DNA of 10,380 nt from Pirellulales bacterium (GCA_030607895.1 JAUWJC010000105.1:1-10380); one strand, 5' to 3'. Counted from the first letter of the stretch, positions 1 through 6,618 are shown. Notes: a model not told the origin generated them from the sequence alone. Numbers and translations are program-made.

Positions 1-101
1 ACTTTCTTGCCATCAATCTGGATAAGACAGTGAGGCCAGGGGGTTTTGGTTCCCCGAGAACAACTGAACCCATGTCCACACATAGAAAACGTTAGTGTCA
101 G

Positions 102-140
102 CAACTTTCAACTCTCAACTTTCAACTCTCAACTCTCAAC
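102..140. repeat. Heptamer tandem repeat (CAACTYT)n
   Basis: About 5.6 copies of a 7-bp unit, CAACTTT or CAACTCT, run right up to the stop codon of the minus-strand DUF1573 gene (stop complement at 140-142). The two unit variants alternate in the order TTT, TCT, TTT, TCT, TCT. The rest of 1-101 shows no gene or clear terminator; the GGGG-N8-CCCC stem near 40-57 lacks a U-run. Confidence 0.85.
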
Positions 141-1129
141 TACTTCCCCAAGACCACGGCGCAGGCCGACAATGGTGGCACGGAATTGCCCAAATCGGTC
201 ACGATACGGATTGTCCTGACCACCTTGCCCGACTCCTTGCCGGCAATGAAGGTTACCGGAATCAAGTGTACTGACTTGGGTTTCTGGTCGGCCGAGGTGC
301 CGAATTCCAAGCAGCCCTGGTCGCAGGAAACCGAAAGCACACGGAAGGGCTTGTTGCCTCGCACGACCAACTGCTTGGTCACCTTCTGGCCCGGCTCGAC
401 CACGCCCATGAATAGCGAGGCGGGACTAACCGTGACTGCCGAATGCATCTGGCCCTCGACCAGGATCGGTACCTCCGAGGAGTGCCGGTCGTTGGTAAGG
501 AGCATCAGGTGATCTTTGAAATAGCCGGGCGGTGCGTCTTTGGCCAGGTGGACCGACAGTTGGTACGAAACCCGGCCTCCGTCGCGGCCGGTTTCTTCCA
601 GTTCTGCCGAGATGTGTGGATTGGCGATTTTTACATCGAGGATCTTCCAGTCGTTTCGGCCGGTGTGGCTTATCGAAATCACCTTGTCCGCCGCGGTGCC
701 TTGCTCTACTCCGCCGAACTCCACACTGCCCGGCTCGAGCAGAACATCGTTGCGAATGTAACCACGCACGTGCAGTTGCACTTGGGCATGGAACGGTTTG
801 TCGAAAGTGACGGTAAGAGTAGCGCCCTTTCGGCCCAGGAAAGCCTGCGTGTTGAAGGTGGCGACGATGGCGCCCTTTTCGTGGGTTTTCAGCGTTGGAT
901 GCTTGATCCGCGCGTCGGTGCATCCGCAACTCGACCTGACGGCGGCAATATGGACGTCCTCGACGTAGATGTTGCTCAATAAAAACTCGAACTCAGCTTT
1001 GGCGCCTCTGGCGACGGGGCCGAAGTCGTGCGCGGTCGTCTGGAACATCTCCGTGGCCCAGTCCTCGGCCGAGGCGGACAGCCCGACCAAAAGGGTTAGT
1101 AGAATCGCCAGAATGGATCTACGCAGCAT
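140..1129 (-). CDS. Secreted DUF1573 domain protein
   Basis: A 329-residue protein with a clear Sec signal peptide: basic MLRRS, a hydrophobic run to about residue 17, and an AXA-type cleavage site after ASA near residue 21. The mature part begins EDWATEMF and has the DUF1573 signature, HDFGPVARG at 34-42 followed by SSCGCT at 66-71. The FG-V-x-x-G segment recurs near 136-144 and 238-247, so I read three Ig-like beta-sandwich repeats. DUF1573 proteins are abundant in Planctomycetes and Bacteroidetes; their molecular role is not established, and surface or periplasmic adhesion/scaffold roles are only inferred. The ATG at 1127-1129 is preceded by AGGAGA (1138-1143 complement) at 8-nt spacing, which supports this start. 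The gene stands alone and is divergent from rpiB. The second cysteine pair (CDQGC, 269-273) is not part of the canonical motif. Confidence 0.9.
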   Translation of the reverse strand: MLRRSILAILLTLLVGLSASAEDWATEMFQTTAHDFGPVARGAKAEFEFLLSNIYVEDVHIAAVRSSCGCTDARIKHPTLKTHEKGAIVATFNTQAFLGRKGATLTVTFDKPFHAQVQLHVRGYIRNDVLLEPGSVEFGGVEQGTAADKVISISHTGRNDWKILDVKIANPHISAELEETGRDGGRVSYQLSVHLAKDAPPGYFKDHLMLLTNDRHSSEVPILVEGQMHSAVTVSPASLFMGVVEPGQKVTKQLVVRGNKPFRVLSVSCDQGCLEFGTSADQKPKSVHLIPVTFIAGKESGKVVRTIRIVTDLGNSVPPLSACAVVLGK

Positions 1130-1212
1130 GGGTGGTGTCTCCTGTTGAAAACATCATGCGTTCTCGGCCAATAATCACGGTTGGGAGCCTGAATGGCGGC
1201 GAATAGCACGAA

Positions 1213-1241
1213 ACTCTACGTTTCAACCAGCATCGCGTCAA
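1213..1241 (-). promoter_or_regulatory. Possible sigma-70-type promoter for the DUF1573 gene
   Basis: Read on the minus strand, TTGACG (complement of 1236-1241) and TAGAGT (complement of 1213-1218) are separated by exactly 17 bp and lie about 85 bp upstream of the DUF1573 start. The -35 matches 5 of 6 positions and the -10 matches 4 of 6. The rest of the 1130-1560 gap holds GC-rich sequence with no gene I can support. Confidence 0.3.
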
Positions 1242-1432
1242 TTTTTTCCCGCTGAATTCCTGCCGTGTCGGAGCCGCCCTGTCCTCGGGGCGGGTTACGC
1301 GGAGTTGTACTGGGTGGTGCGTTTCGCATACCCTACATATTGTGGCCCTGGTGATGGGAAATCGAAGCATTCACAAGCTCTGAGAAATACGGGCTAGGGA
1401 TGGGTTACAGGTGCCTCTACAGTGGCTGTTTA

Positions 1433-1465
1433 TTGACCGAAGCACGGAAATCGGTGTATGATAAT
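1433..1465 (+). promoter_or_regulatory. Likely sigma-70-type promoter for rpiB
   Basis: TTGACC at 1433-1438 and TATGAT at 1457-1462 are separated by 18 bp. The -10 region overlaps a second candidate, GATAAT at 1460-1465. The predicted start near 1469 leaves a leader of roughly 90 nt before the rpiB ATG at 1561. No riboswitch-like structure is evident in that leader. Confidence 0.5.
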
Positions 1466-1560
1466 CGTTCTGGGGCTGTGTAGCCTGGGTTTAGTGACAT
1501 TTTTTCTCGGCGGTCTGGCGGGAAGCCGGAGCGGCTGTTGCGCAAAGGAGAGGGATTTTC

Positions 1561-2001
1561 ATGCGAATTGCGGTCGGGAGCGACCATCGCGGTGTTAATT
1601 TGCGGGCGAAGATCGTTAGTCTTCTGCAAGACCTTGGCCAGGAAGTCATCGACGTGGGAACACAGCACCACGAGCCCGTTGACTACCCGGACATTGCCGC
1701 ATTGGTCGCCGAAAAAGTCAGCAGTGGCGAGGTCCAGCGCGGGATTCTGATTTGCGGGACCGGGCTGGGTATGGCGATTGCCGCCAACAAGTTCCCGGGC
1801 GTCCGGGCCGCACCTTGTCACGACGACCTGACTGCCGAGATGAGCCGCCGGCACAATGATCTGAACGTGCTTTGTCTGTCGGGCGACATGCTGGGCGAGC
1901 GGCTGGTCGATCGGCTAGTCGAGATGTGGCTGAAAACCGACTTCGAAGGTGGTCGTCACCAGCGGCGGGTCCAGAAAATCGCCGATCTGGAAAACCAGTA
2001 A
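1561..2001 (+). CDS. rpiB: Ribose-5-phosphate isomerase B
   Basis: A 146-residue RpiB/LacAB-family sugar-phosphate isomerase that interconverts ribose 5-phosphate and ribulose 5-phosphate in the cytoplasmic non-oxidative pentose phosphate pathway. The N-terminus has the family opening GSDHRG (6-11). The catalytic core ICGTGLGMAIAANK (64-77) contains Cys65, the position of the catalytic base in bacterial RpiB, followed by the G-T-G anion-binding loop. RRHNDLNVLCL (96-106) is the conserved C-terminal substrate strand, and GGRHQRR (130-136) is the usual phosphate-contacting end. Length matches the family (about 145-150). The ATG has a strong AAGGAGAGG 8-10 nt upstream. The gene is monocistronic and converges on the permease with a 20-bp gap. 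Allose-6-phosphate isomerase activity is known in some relatives and cannot be excluded. Confidence 0.95.
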   Translation: MRIAVGSDHRGVNLRAKIVSLLQDLGQEVIDVGTQHHEPVDYPDIAALVAEKVSSGEVQRGILICGTGLGMAIAANKFPGVRAAPCHDDLTAEMSRRHNDLNVLCLSGDMLGERLVDRLVEMWLKTDFEGGRHQRRVQKIADLENQ

Positions 2002-2021
2002 CTGTTCACGGTCTGACGCGA

Positions 2022-2960
2022 TCACGCCAGGTCCCGATCTTCAAACAGCAGAAGTGCCACGAGCATGGCGACCGAGCTGTAGAGAACGCAGTAGACGGCT
2101 GCCAGCCCCAAGTAGTCCAGTGGCACGTCCCGCCCGGTGGAAATGGCTCCGTAAATGTTGAAGTGATCCAACACGGGCAGCGCCGCGGCAAGGAAATTGG
2201 CCACAAACGGCACATATTCAAGTTGCCCCACCGACGACTTGACCAACATCGGCACCAGGTGCCCCAGCACGTAGATCGACGCACATATCAGCAGGTTGGC
2301 CAGCATGGGCAGCCGCGTGGAAATGGCCACGCTGATCGACGTGAGCACCACCGTCTCCATGAACGCCAGGCCCAGACCGGGCACAATTTGCAGCATTTCT
2401 TCGCTACACTCTTGCCAGGTAGGCTCGGGATTGGCCGTCTCGCGAGCGTCGTAAACCACTTTGTACGACACACTGGTCAGGAAGAGCGTGCCGAGAACGA
2501 TAAACAGAATGGCCACCGGCCCGATGATTCCCAGGAACTTGCCCAGAATGAACTGCCGCCGACTGATCGGCTTGGAGCGCAACGTCAGGGCGGTTCGCCC
2601 GTCGAGTTCGTCCGCGATAGTCACGCTGGCAGTCCACAGGGCCAGAATGACCGAAAGGACCATAATCAACGTAAGGCCTTCGTCCTTAACCACTTTCACG
2701 TCTTCGCCGAAAGTATTGTACGGTACAAAGGGAAACACGATGATCGCGAAGACCCCGATTGCCAAAATCACGTAGAAGAGCGGTTGCGAGAGGGCTTCTT
2801 TGGCGGTAGTTCGGGCGATGGCAGCCACTTTGGGCACAATCAGCCGCAGCAGACCCGACGCAACAAATAATGCCCCCACTGCAATGGCAGCCCCAACGGC
2901 AACCACCCACAGGGGAGTGATCCAAGTTTTCAGTGCACCAAATAGTATCAGACTGCTCAT
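2022..2960 (-). CDS. ABC-2 type transporter permease
   Basis: A 312-residue membrane protein with about seven or eight hydrophobic segments (roughly 17-40, 61-80, 96-117, 143-165, 195-213, 219-240, 248-263 and 283-306). The stretch between the third and fourth segments, ADELDGRTALTLRSKPISR (116-134), is the hallmark cytoplasmic coupling loop of ABC-2/NosY-like permeases, where an E-x-x-x-G-T motif precedes a basic P-x-S/x-R segment. Its cognate ATPase is not in the window and the substrate cannot be named. It lies 53 bp downstream of the acylphosphatase on the same strand, so the two may be cotranscribed. The ATG at 2958-2960 has only a weak upstream ribosome-binding site. The loop 170-190 with a lone cysteine (TWQECSEEM) is probably extracytoplasmic. 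Confidence 0.85.
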   Translation of the reverse strand: MSSLILFGALKTWITPLWVVAVGAAIAVGALFVASGLLRLIVPKVAAIARTTAKEALSQPLFYVILAIGVFAIIVFPFVPYNTFGEDVKVVKDEGLTLIMVLSVILALWTASVTIADELDGRTALTLRSKPISRRQFILGKFLGIIGPVAILFIVLGTLFLTSVSYKVVYDARETANPEPTWQECSEEMLQIVPGLGLAFMETVVLTSISVAISTRLPMLANLLICASIYVLGHLVPMLVKSSVGQLEYVPFVANFLAAALPVLDHFNIYGAISTGRDVPLDYLGLAAVYCVLYSSVAMLVALLLFEDRDLA

Positions 2961-3013
2961 GGTCAGTATACGTGCGTTCTGCCGATCATGTTCGGGCCGG
3001 CCCGACTCGCGTG

Positions 3014-3301
3014 TCAGAAACGGATATCGAACTCGCTAAACTGGCCGGTTGTCGGGCCGATGGTTGCTTGCGTATCGGAGATGTAGTGGGCCATCCGTGC
3101 CCGGACATCGGCGAGGAACCGTTGAACCTCTTGCTCGTAACCCTCGGCAACGACTAACACCCGACCGTCAGACAGGTTCTTGACATAGCCTACCACCGCG
3201 AACCGGGCGGCAATCCGCCGCACCGTATAGCGAAACCCGACGCCTTGCACCATCCCCTGATAGTGAATTTTGTGCCGTTTCCGGTCCAGTGTTTCTGCCA
3301 C
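3014..3301 (-). CDS. acyP: Acylphosphatase
   Basis: A 95-residue protein covering the full acylphosphatase fold. It hydrolyses carboxyl-phosphate bonds of acyl phosphates such as carbamoyl phosphate or 1,3-bisphosphoglycerate. The signature GMVQGVGFR (16-24) supplies the phosphate-binding loop and the catalytic Arg24. GYVKNLSDGRV (38-48) supplies the catalytic Asn42. The end FDIRF is the usual final beta-strand. The start is GTG (complement of 3299-3301) preceded by GGAGGG (complement of 3311-3316), 9 nt away; the next Met (17) lies inside the active loop, so it cannot be the start. The gene is upstream of the ABC permease on the same strand, 53 bp apart, and divergent from the sigma-54 regulator. 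Confidence 0.93.
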   Translation of the reverse strand: MAETLDRKRHKIHYQGMVQGVGFRYTVRRIAARFAVVGYVKNLSDGRVLVVAEGYEQEVQRFLADVRARMAHYISDTQATIGPTTGQFSEFDIRF

Positions 3302-3360
3302 GATCTTCTGCCCTCCAGAAGCGGGCCGTATACTGTGCGGGTCGGGAACGTTCCAGAGGG

Positions 3361-3473
3361 GCCGAAAAAGGGACCATACAGGGGTTTTGGAGCCGGGCCG
3401 GTGTCGGCCCCGGTCTTTGGGTTGCCGCGGGCCAAATACCGGGACAAATACCGGGCCGACACGGCCCGGCTCC
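3361..3473. repeat. Palindromic intergenic element (REP/MITE-like)
   Basis: The 329-bp gap between the divergent acylphosphatase and sigma-54 regulator is dominated by this element. Arms at 3389-3410 and 3453-3473 are inverted copies that match over 21 bp, with one extra G in the left arm. The loop holds the direct repeat CAAATACCGGG, partly duplicated near 3433-3455. The left shoulder, 3361-3376, reads GCCGAAAAAGGGACCA, a 16-mer that recurs three more times around the MBL gene. Because it lies between two 5' ends it is not placed like a terminator. A 10-bp palindrome GGAACGTTCC sits just outside at 3345-3354. Confidence 0.7.
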
Positions 3474-3630
3474 GACTATATTCCTACTGAAAATCTTGTA
3501 TGGTTGCGGAAAAGCGCAAAACCTCGTGGTAATTACTTCTCTCACGCCCACGTTTGTGTAGAATGACGAGCGGAACAGAATCACGTCAATCCAGCAGCGG
3601 ACCTCAGCACCAGTCAACGGGAAATCGTCC

Positions 3631-4980
3631 ATGTCAGACGAGTCCGGCGCCCTTTCGCCCAAACGCATGGCGACCATTCTGGATTCGGTTGCCGATGGCG
3701 TGTTCACCGTCGATAGCGATTGGAACATCACTTCGTTCAACAGGGCGGCCGAGCAAATCACCGGTTTCGCCCGGGAGAAGGCCATCGGCCAGAAGTGCTT
3801 TGACGTTTTCCGCGCCAACATTTGTCAGGCCGCTTGCGCGTTGCGCGAGACGATGCAGAGCGGGCGGCAAAGGGTCGCCCGGCGAATCAATATCCTCAAC
3901 AGCCGCGGCGAAAAAATCCCGGTCAGCATCAGCACTTCGGTGCTTCGCGACGAGCAGGGGCAAATCGTCGGAGGCGTGGAAACGTTCCGCGATCTTTCGG
4001 CAATCGAGCTTCTCCGCAAAGAGATCGACGATCATTACACTTTTCAGGATATCATCAGCAAGAACCACGAGATTCGCCGCATCATCGACATCCTGCCGGA
4101 TATAGCTGCCAGCGAGAGCACCGTGCTGATAGAAGGTCCGACCGGGTCGGGAAAGGAACTGTTCGCCAAAGCGATTCACACCCTCAGCAAGCGATCACGG
4201 CGGAAGTACATTGCCGTCAACTGCGGCGCGCTGCCCGACACGCTACTGGAATCGGAGCTTTTCGGGTATAAGAAGGGCGCCTTTACCGACGCTTTCAAGG
4301 ACAAGCCGGGCCGGTTCGCCCTGGCTGAAGGGGGAACCCTGCTCTTGGATGAAATCGGCGATATCTCGACCGCTTTGCAAATGAAGCTCCTCCGGGTGTT
4401 GCAGGAAAAGGAGTACGAACCACTGGGGGCTACCGCAACGGTCAAGGCGAATGTTCGGATCATCACCGCGACCAACAAGCCGTTGACCGAGGCGGTGGCG
4501 CGGGGTACGTTTCGCGAGGATCTCTTCTATCGGCTCAACGTGGTGAGAATCGTCCTGCCGCCGCTGGCCAACCGCCGCGAGGACATCCCCCTGCTGACCG
4601 ATCACTTCATCCGGCAGTTCAACGCCCGGCAGGGCAAGCAAATCGAAGGAATCTCCGAGGAAGCGTTGGCTGTGCTGCTGGGCTGCAATTTCCCCGGCAA
4701 TGTACGCCAGTTGCAAAATGTGATCGAACACGCGGTGGTCCTCGGCCGAGGCGATCGGATCGAACTTGACTGTTTGCCGGCGGAATTGACTCAAGCAGTC
4801 TCGGCCGACGGCGCTGCCGAGACCGGTCCGACCGGCAATCCGCTGCTGGAGGCGGAAGCGGCCGCGATTCGCGAAGCGCTCGGGCGGCATGGTGGGCACC
4901 GCGGCAAAACGGCCACCGCGTTGGGGATCGACAAGACGACACTGTGGCGGAAGATGAAGAAGTATTCGATTAGCTACTGA
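3631..4980 (+). CDS. Sigma-54-dependent transcriptional activator (PAS-AAA+-Fis)
   Basis: A 449-residue enhancer-binding protein that remodels sigma-54 RNA polymerase to open -24/-12 promoters. The order is: PAS sensor (about 10-120) with NITSFNRAAEQITGF, then AAA+ domain (about 140-365), then a Fis-type helix-turn-helix (about 423-447). Walker A is GPTGSGKE (169-176), Walker B is LLLDE (237-241), the arginine-finger segment is REDLFYRL (295-302), and NFPGNVRQLQN (353-363) is the sensor II region. The sigma-54 contact loop reads GAFTDA (216-221) instead of GAFTGA. The PAS domain carries Cys56, Cys65 and Cys69 (C-x8-C-x3-C), a plausible redox or metal-sensing site. There is no receiver domain, so control is probably by direct ligand or redox sensing. 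The start ATG at 3631 has only a weak GGGA upstream. A consensus sigma-54 promoter lies 137 bp past its stop, in front of the first NifX-like gene, which is its likely target. Confidence 0.93.
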   Translation: MSDESGALSPKRMATILDSVADGVFTVDSDWNITSFNRAAEQITGFAREKAIGQKCFDVFRANICQAACALRETMQSGRQRVARRINILNSRGEKIPVSISTSVLRDEQGQIVGGVETFRDLSAIELLRKEIDDHYTFQDIISKNHEIRRIIDILPDIAASESTVLIEGPTGSGKELFAKAIHTLSKRSRRKYIAVNCGALPDTLLESELFGYKKGAFTDAFKDKPGRFALAEGGTLLLDEIGDISTALQMKLLRVLQEKEYEPLGATATVKANVRIITATNKPLTEAVARGTFREDLFYRLNVVRIVLPPLANRREDIPLLTDHFIRQFNARQGKQIEGISEEALAVLLGCNFPGNVRQLQNVIEHAVVLGRGDRIELDCLPAELTQAVSADGAAETGPTGNPLLEAEAAAIREALGRHGGHRGKTATALGIDKTTLWRKMKKYSISY

Positions 4981-4991
4981 TGGATGCATCG

Positions 4992-5030
4992 CTGCAATTA
5001 TATCGTGCAGTACATTGTATAGGTGCAATG
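4992..5030. promoter_or_regulatory. Candidate upstream activator binding sites
   Basis: Two dyads sit 113-151 bp upstream of the predicted sigma-54 start: CTGCA-N9-TGCAG (4992-5010) and CATTG-N8-CAATG (5013-5030). TGCAAT occurs at 4993-4998 and again at 5024-5029, a 31-bp offset close to three helical turns. Position and spacing fit enhancer sites for the adjacent Fis-type activator, but the dyads are short and this is inference. Confidence 0.35.
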
Positions 5031-5116
5031 ACAGGCTTATTGTCTTTCGAGACTATATCGGACATAAGCACTTTCCAGAAAACGAGTTGCGCAATTCCAG
5101 CCGGCCACTCTGAATA

Positions 5117-5132
5117 TGGCACATTTGTTGCT
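5117..5132 (+). promoter_or_regulatory. Sigma-54 (-24/-12) promoter
   Basis: The sequence TGGCACATTTGTTGCT matches the consensus TGGCAC(G)-N5-TTGC(A/T) at all key positions except the seventh. The GG (5118-5119) and GC (5130-5131) doublets are exactly 12 bp apart. Transcription would start near 5143, leaving a leader of about 16 nt before the ATG at 5159. A sigma-54 activator gene ends 136 bp upstream. Confidence 0.82.
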
Positions 5133-5158
5133 TCGTCTTGGCACGACAGGCCGCTACC

Positions 5159-5602
5159 ATGAAGATCGCTATCCCAACCTTTGGAAATCGTGTATCACCG
5201 CGGTTCGACTGCGCGCAGACGTTGCTGCTGGTCGAGGTTGACAACGGAAAACCGGTCGCCCGGCAGGAACTCGTGGCCTCCGATTGGCCGCCACACGAAC
5301 GAATCAATAAGCTGGTCGAGTTGGGCGTCGATACCGTCATCTGCGGCGGCATCGATTGCTGGTCGGCCGAATCGCTGCAAGCGGTGGGTATCAAGACGTA
5401 TGGCTGGATAACCGGTGCCGCCGAGGACGCCTTGTCCGGACTGCTTCGCGGGGAATTGTCTCCCAGCGCGGCGATGCCTCCCGCTGCCGGACCCGGCGGC
5501 GGACGTGGTGGTGGCCGCGGTGGCGGCCGCGGTGGTGGTCGTGGCGGAGGTCGTGGCGGAGGACGCGGACGCGGTGGTCTTGGAGGACCCCGTTGTCGAT
5601 GA
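5159..5602 (+). CDS. NifX/NifB-C-terminal-like protein with Gly-Arg-rich tail
   Basis: A 147-residue member of the dinitrogenase iron-molybdenum cofactor biosynthesis (NifX/NafY/NifB-C/MTH1175) fold, whose relatives bind Fe-Mo or Mo-Cu cluster precursors. Residues 1-100 form the domain: MKIAIPTFGNRVSPRFDCA (1-19) is the family opening, GVDTVICGGIDCW (56-68) the central strand and turn, and GWITGAAEDALSGLLRG (82-98) the end. Cysteines at 18, 62 and 67 could ligate metal. The tail, 113-147, is six GGGR units followed by a GRGG-rich stretch ending PRCR. Short Gly/Arg-rich ends occur in this subfamily, but so regular a repeat is striking. I chose the ATG at 5159 over an in-frame TTG at 5138, because the TTG would lie upstream of the predicted sigma-54 start point (about 5143). 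It is the first gene of the putative operon; no nitrogenase genes are present. Confidence 0.85.
   Translation: MKIAIPTFGNRVSPRFDCAQTLLLVEVDNGKPVARQELVASDWPPHERINKLVELGVDTVICGGIDCWSAESLQAVGIKTYGWITGAAEDALSGLLRGELSPSAAMPPAAGPGGGRGGGRGGGRGGGRGGGRGGGRGRGGLGGPRCR
5495..5566 (+). repeat. 12-bp coding tandem repeat encoding (GGGR)6
   Basis: Six consecutive 12-bp units encode Gly-Gly-Gly-Arg at residues 113-136 of the first NifX-like protein. Third codon positions vary among units (GGC, GGT and GGA; CGT, CGC and CGA), so the peptide is more conserved than the DNA. That suggests selection on the peptide rather than very recent slippage. Confidence 0.9.
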
Positions 5603-5686
5603 GCCAACTTGCAAAACCGCTTGCGGCTTCGCAACTCACCAGCGCGGAAACAATCATCAATCAACTTGGAGACAAGTGGGTCTGTA

Positions 5687-6562
5687 ATGAAAAGCCATTT
5701 GGATTGTATTCCTTGTTTTATTAGACATGCACTTCAGGCAGCCCGGTTTGTCTCGGATGACGTTGCGATTCACGAGCAGGTGGTTCGCGAGGTGCTTCGG
5801 GTGGTTGCCGCAATGGACCTTGGCAATCCACCGCCGCAGATGGGGCAATACATCCAACGGACAATCCGCAGGCTCACCGGCAGCGAAGACCCCTACCGGA
5901 GCGTCAAGCAGCAGTTCAATCAGTACTTGTTGGACCGACTCGATGAATTCCGTGAACAAGTGCGGCGGTCAGACGACCCTCTCGATACGGCGGTCCGCCT
6001 GGCAATTGCAGGTAACGTGATCGATTTCGGTCCGTACAACAACGTGGACGAATCGCTGGTCGACAACGCCATACTGAAGGCGTTCAGCACGCAGCTTCCA
6101 ACCAGTGCTATTCAGGAACTGCGGGAAGCGGCCCAGCAAGCCGGAGATATTCTCTTCCTGGCGGACAATGCCGGCGAGATTGTGTTCGACCGGCTGTTGA
6201 TCGAGCAACTACCCAAGGAGAAAATCACCGTGGCAGTCAAAGGGGGGCCGGCGCTCAACGACGTATTGATGGAAGACGCCGAAATGGTTGGGCTTTGCGA
6301 ATTGGTGGCGGTCATCGACAACGGCACCGACGCGCCGGGCACGGTGTTGGAATTGTGTTCCGATGAGTTCCGCAAGCGGTTTCAGGCGGCAGATATGATT
6401 ATCTCCAAAGGACAGGCCAACTACGAAACACTGAGCGACGAACCGGCCGATATATTCTTTCTGCTTATGGCAAAATGTGACGTGGTCGCACGCGACATCG
6501 GTTGCAAGACGGGCGATTATATTGTCTGCCGTAGCAGGAACAAGGAGGCGAAGGCGGCGTAG
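5687..6562 (+). CDS. DUF89 / ARMT1-like metal-dependent phosphatase (CxxC subfamily)
   Basis: A 291-residue DUF89 protein. The family comprises metal-dependent phosphatases implicated in metabolite damage control (human ARMT1, the PANK4 phosphatase domain); the prokaryotic subfamily carries an N-terminal CxxC. Visible motifs are DCIPC (6-10), AIAGNVIDFG (106-115), LADNAGEIVFDR (158-169) with the metal-binding Asp160/Asn161, VKGGPALND (184-192), DNGTDAPGT (211-219), SKGQANYE (240-247) and LMAKC (260-264). All expected blocks are present, so it is probably active, though its substrate cannot be read from sequence. I chose the ATG at 5687 because MKSHLDCIPC is the standard family start; an in-frame upstream ATG at 5609 would add 26 unrelated residues. 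It sits 84 bp after the first NifX-like gene and 86 bp before the second, presumably in one sigma-54 transcript. Cys204, Cys224, Cys264, Cys273 and Cys281 add to the cysteine content. Confidence 0.9.
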   Translation: MKSHLDCIPCFIRHALQAARFVSDDVAIHEQVVREVLRVVAAMDLGNPPPQMGQYIQRTIRRLTGSEDPYRSVKQQFNQYLLDRLDEFREQVRRSDDPLDTAVRLAIAGNVIDFGPYNNVDESLVDNAILKAFSTQLPTSAIQELREAAQQAGDILFLADNAGEIVFDRLLIEQLPKEKITVAVKGGPALNDVLMEDAEMVGLCELVAVIDNGTDAPGTVLELCSDEFRKRFQAADMIISKGQANYETLSDEPADIFFLLMAKCDVVARDIGCKTGDYIVCRSRNKEAKAA

Positions 6563-6570
6563 AAGGAGGA

Positions 6571-6618
6571 GTTGTCAGTTATCAGTTGTCAGTGAACTGA
6601 CCACTGATAACTGACTAC
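6571..6618. repeat. 48-bp near-palindrome between DUF89 and the second NifX-like gene
   Basis: The segment folds on itself about 6594/6595 with 21 of 24 possible pairs, including a perfect 13-bp arm (6574-6586 with 6603-6615) whose core is TCAGTTATCAGT. The left half is also made of heptamers GTTGTCA, GTTATCA, GTTGTCA. It starts 8 bp after the DUF89 stop and ends 18 bp before the ribosome-binding site of the next gene. No U-run follows, so I read it as an intercistronic hairpin or repeat rather than a terminator. Confidence 0.85.

Noticed and set aside
1872..2870. Plus-strand 332-residue ORF rich in His, Gln and Arg
   Set aside because: Its composition is that of an antisense frame of the membrane permease, and it also overlaps the end of rpiB.
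3168..3821. Minus-strand 217-residue ORF overlapping the acylphosphatase and regulator
   Set aside because: It has no family features, crosses a palindromic element and overlaps two conserved genes in other frames.
4243..5028. Minus-strand 261-residue ORF
   Set aside because: It is an antisense shadow of the AAA+ domain of the sigma-54 activator.
5042..5053. GTCT-TTCG-AGAC hairpin as a terminator of the regulator gene
   Set aside because: The stem is only 4 bp and no U-run follows.
5139..5145. A second TGGCACG that looks like a -24 element
   Set aside because: No TTGC or GC doublet follows at the required 12-bp spacing; transcription would begin inside the gene.
5138..5158. TTG start giving a 7-residue longer first NifX-like protein
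   Set aside because: It lies upstream of the predicted sigma-54 transcription start and adds residues (ARQAAT) absent from the usual MKIAIP opening.
5495..5566. Regular short repeats resembling a CRISPR-like array
   Set aside because: Units are 12 bp with no spacers and encode GGGR in the frame of a recognised protein.
5053..5664. Minus-strand 203-residue ORF with a poly-Pro-Arg stretch
   Set aside because: It is the antisense shadow of the GGGR-coding repeat and of the conserved NifX-like gene.
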